From Marinobacter lutaoensis (GTDB lineage: Bacteria; Pseudomonadota; Gammaproteobacteria; Pseudomonadales; Oleiphilaceae), in contig NZ_MSCW01000009.1 of assembly GCF_001981305.1 (NCBI RefSeq), positions 124,001-188,000 on the forward strand: a stretch of 64,000 nucleotides of DNA, written 5' to 3'. The notes beneath the pieces are model-generated. The model was not told the DNA's origin. It worked only from the letters and a program-made list of their open reading frames with translations, and searched no databases. Numbering within the stretch: the first letter of the stretch is position 1; every line of letters starts with the position of its first letter. A program made the position numbers and the translations under genes. This document shows, one piece after another, positions 63,201 to 64,000 of this stretch.

Positions 63201-63885
63201 CACGTCAATGTTGAATGTCGCTGTGTCCCGGGCACAGGATTCGATCGTCGTGGTGGGTGACCTGGACACCCTTAATCATTCGGAGCTACCTGGCCGGTTG
63301 CTTGGCAAGCATCTCCGCACGGTCGGTGAGCGTCTTGAGTGGCCAGAACCACCTGAGTCCGGTGGTGCCCTTGAGTCATGGCGTTCAGCCTTGCAGGTAG
63401 CCTTTGGCAAAGACACGCAGTACAAGATCAGTACCGAAGATAACGTGGCACTCCTGGCCCTGGGCGAACCCGAATTGGGGGAAGTTATCTTGGTGACGAG
63501 CGATCTTGAGCGGGAAGGACTCAAGAAGATCGGAAATGCCATGATCCGGGCGAAGCGGAGTGGTATGTCTGTCACCTGGCTTGTGAATTACGAGTATCTT
63601 TTGGAGCACCCTGATTCAGCAGTAATCTTCAAGGCCATTGAGACGATTCGCAATAACGGAGTAAATGTCCAGTATATTGGTCCCACCTTCGGCAATGTGA
63701 TTGTGCTGCCCTTTGCCGATGTCGCATTATGGGCGGAACGTAGCTGGATGAGCGCCGAACCTCCAGTCAGAATCATCGCGATTGAGAATGGCGCTCGGGC
63801 CATGCTGGCGCGCCTTCGTACCTTGTATGACTTACAGGGCCGCAAGGCAGAGAAGTCAGAACGTCAGGTTGCAGAAACAGATTGA
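60292..63885 (+). CDS. Large superfamily-1 (UPF1/AAA_11-AAA_12) DNA/RNA helicase
   Basis: 1197 residues, GTG start 1 nt after the previous stop. Walker A GPPGTGKTAML at about 320, Walker B DEAGQC, motif III VGDRAQLEPVWS, motif V VGTVHSLQGAERPVV and motif VI LNVAVSRAQDSIVV. A long insertion rich in helices separates Walker A and B. The C-terminal 170 residues form an extra domain (LVNYEYLLEHPDS, IIAIENGARAML) that could be PLD-like, but no HKD motif is seen. Such two-gene helicase modules occur in defence islands and mobile elements; the role is open. Confidence 0.8.
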   Translation: MSQRLSDKIARYYSFCLTDAQAGRAAITKSAWTRLPYRRLSHTAFDGDRVERTQQSAQQDGLASLSRDDIEAWCDPGHDWVPLVWHPFLFERTSAVRHGIQTYQWAPDFLAPLSILLYAHRTGRLMVVGRPRFSRECLEPAAQGSLILGSVLEADQFYDANPFDDCLPPIHPEADELDSNHTGHPDQEVSLSEAFDYAQRLFDAVCQADPEQPIPGVRFTRRSYGVVLPARQGIGAIESLLRTYDAIETLQPKLPCFEGLVEPMLAPQKVEPEPIAKRLKPMVRWGTLAPTRELSEDQVQAIGAALMLARGDRLAIHGPPGTGKTAMLTELVASEVVLSVLQGRPAPKIVIASTNNQALRNALDAFRLQQRSHHPLSHEEALLTRRWIDDWPTLGFYNASRAAEADAKERGLMTLEDMERIERNADIQTLSMAFVQNTRAITRTGAIASIASATDALRAHLKAEAREQNWARSLPAQLRKAARDGNARQLLAAFKEHEKLWRRKGWLKSPAECAVWDKVRQGLERLVEAQKSVRQLKSKVVEISRRLNQAWSEDWVLKAVARMRAQKMLPNTVGRRLAKVQMPSDGDVPVYAELELRRVNNLLREAKAIARAQAEVLCSKTLADEWFKSNEAVLHAKARHRWFWLAIHVREGEWLNCMATTLRAGQKDGRTLEKVRAMLDRRYLLAPVMVSTLHRLPKILSFWDIQRQAEMPLFEQADLLIVDEAGQCAPDVAAASVSLTKCLVAVGDRAQLEPVWSLEQREDLGNRVAAELIEPANLDGLESERLSRSGGDTSSGSLLHLCQSSSRFTSSDREHVGVWLTKHRRCLPQIFEFCNQLAYQGRLESVREQDTSICPLPVVGYLDVPGNDQQFFGSRVNEFEAVLVARFVSKHKAVLQSAYDRPLGEIVAIVTPFRAQAEKIDGALRQMLGKHHGITVGTVHSLQGAERPVVLLSLTYTAIPCGRHYFWDHNTSMLNVAVSRAQDSIVVVGDLDTLNHSELPGRLLGKHLRTVGERLEWPEPPESGGALESWRSALQVAFGKDTQYKISTEDNVALLALGEPELGEVILVTSDLEREGLKKIGNAMIRAKRSGMSVTWLVNYEYLLEHPDSAVIFKAIETIRNNGVNVQYIGPTFGNVIVLPFADVALWAERSWMSAEPPVRIIAIENGARAMLARLRTLYDLQGRKAEKSERQVAETD

Positions 63886-64000
63886 TGCAGCCGCGAAGTT
63901 AGGCGCTTGTCGAGATCTTCAACCCAGCTTGTCAGTTCGTATTCCCACAGGTCCGGAGCAAATACTTCTTGCGTGTATCCTAGTTTCTCCAGTGAACGAT
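63864..64000 (-). CDS. C-terminal end of a minus-strand gene (partial)
   Basis: Open from the right edge of the window, 44 residues ending at 63864: LEKLGYTQEVFAPDLWEYEL and WVEDLDKRLTSRL. It overlaps the helicase 3' end by 22 bp, convergently. Protein-like, no family recognised. Confidence 0.45.
   Translation of the reverse strand, partial: RSLEKLGYTQEVFAPDLWEYELTSWVEDLDKRLTSRLHQSVSAT

Overview
The window looks like part of a large conjugative plasmid or integrative element from a gammaproteobacterium, most likely a marine Marinobacter/Pseudomonas-type host (inference, not proven). The reasons are a type IVB (Icm/Dot, IncI-Tra-like) secretion gene order, a type IVb thin-pilus operon, an MvaT-family nucleoid protein and a Tus-like protein on the same molecule, with no rRNA, tRNA or housekeeping operon recognised.

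Layout. 1-5322: five complete genes and one partial gene in the icmK-icmE-icmG-icmC-icmD-icmJ order of the type IVB transfer machine. 5509-7863: a two-repeat lipoprotein and an outer-membrane beta-barrel protein. 7926-11161: accessory defence/addiction genes (AbiE-type pair, a degenerate tyrosine-recombinase-like protein, an MntA/HepT pair). 11166-23148: the most unusual part, a cassette array of about 40 very small genes, all on the + strand, separated by about 35 copies of a 10-bp motif (consensus T[G/T]GGAA[A/T]NCG) that usually lies 0 to 11 nt after a stop codon. 23231-24062: a TacA/TacT-like toxin-antitoxin pair. 24420-26624: topoisomerase I. 26731-36643: the pil operon (TcpQ/PilL-like, PilN, PilO, PilP, PilQ, PilR, PilS, PilV). 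36703-40003: three exported proteins with a shared N-terminal module. 40129-44080: MvaT-like protein, an unknown protein, and a two-gene operon ending in a Tus-like protein.

44093-58426 is a second accessory block. It holds a collapsed type I restriction remnant, a zinc-ribbon/ankyrin protein, a second, minus-strand cassette array (about 49.4-52.6 kb) around a full-length tyrosine recombinase, a broken ISL3-family transposase, a PstI/BsuBI-type restriction-modification pair and another nucleotidyltransferase toxin-antitoxin pair. 58800-63885 is a two-gene module with a large superfamily-1 helicase.

The transfer, pilus and topoisomerase genes look like backbone. The two arrays share the same 10-bp motif and at least one cassette 3' end, and recombinase genes lie in or beside both. 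This suggests an integron-like gene-capture system with a different, much shorter recombination site. It is the main candidate for an undescribed system here; its mechanism is inferred from sequence pattern only.
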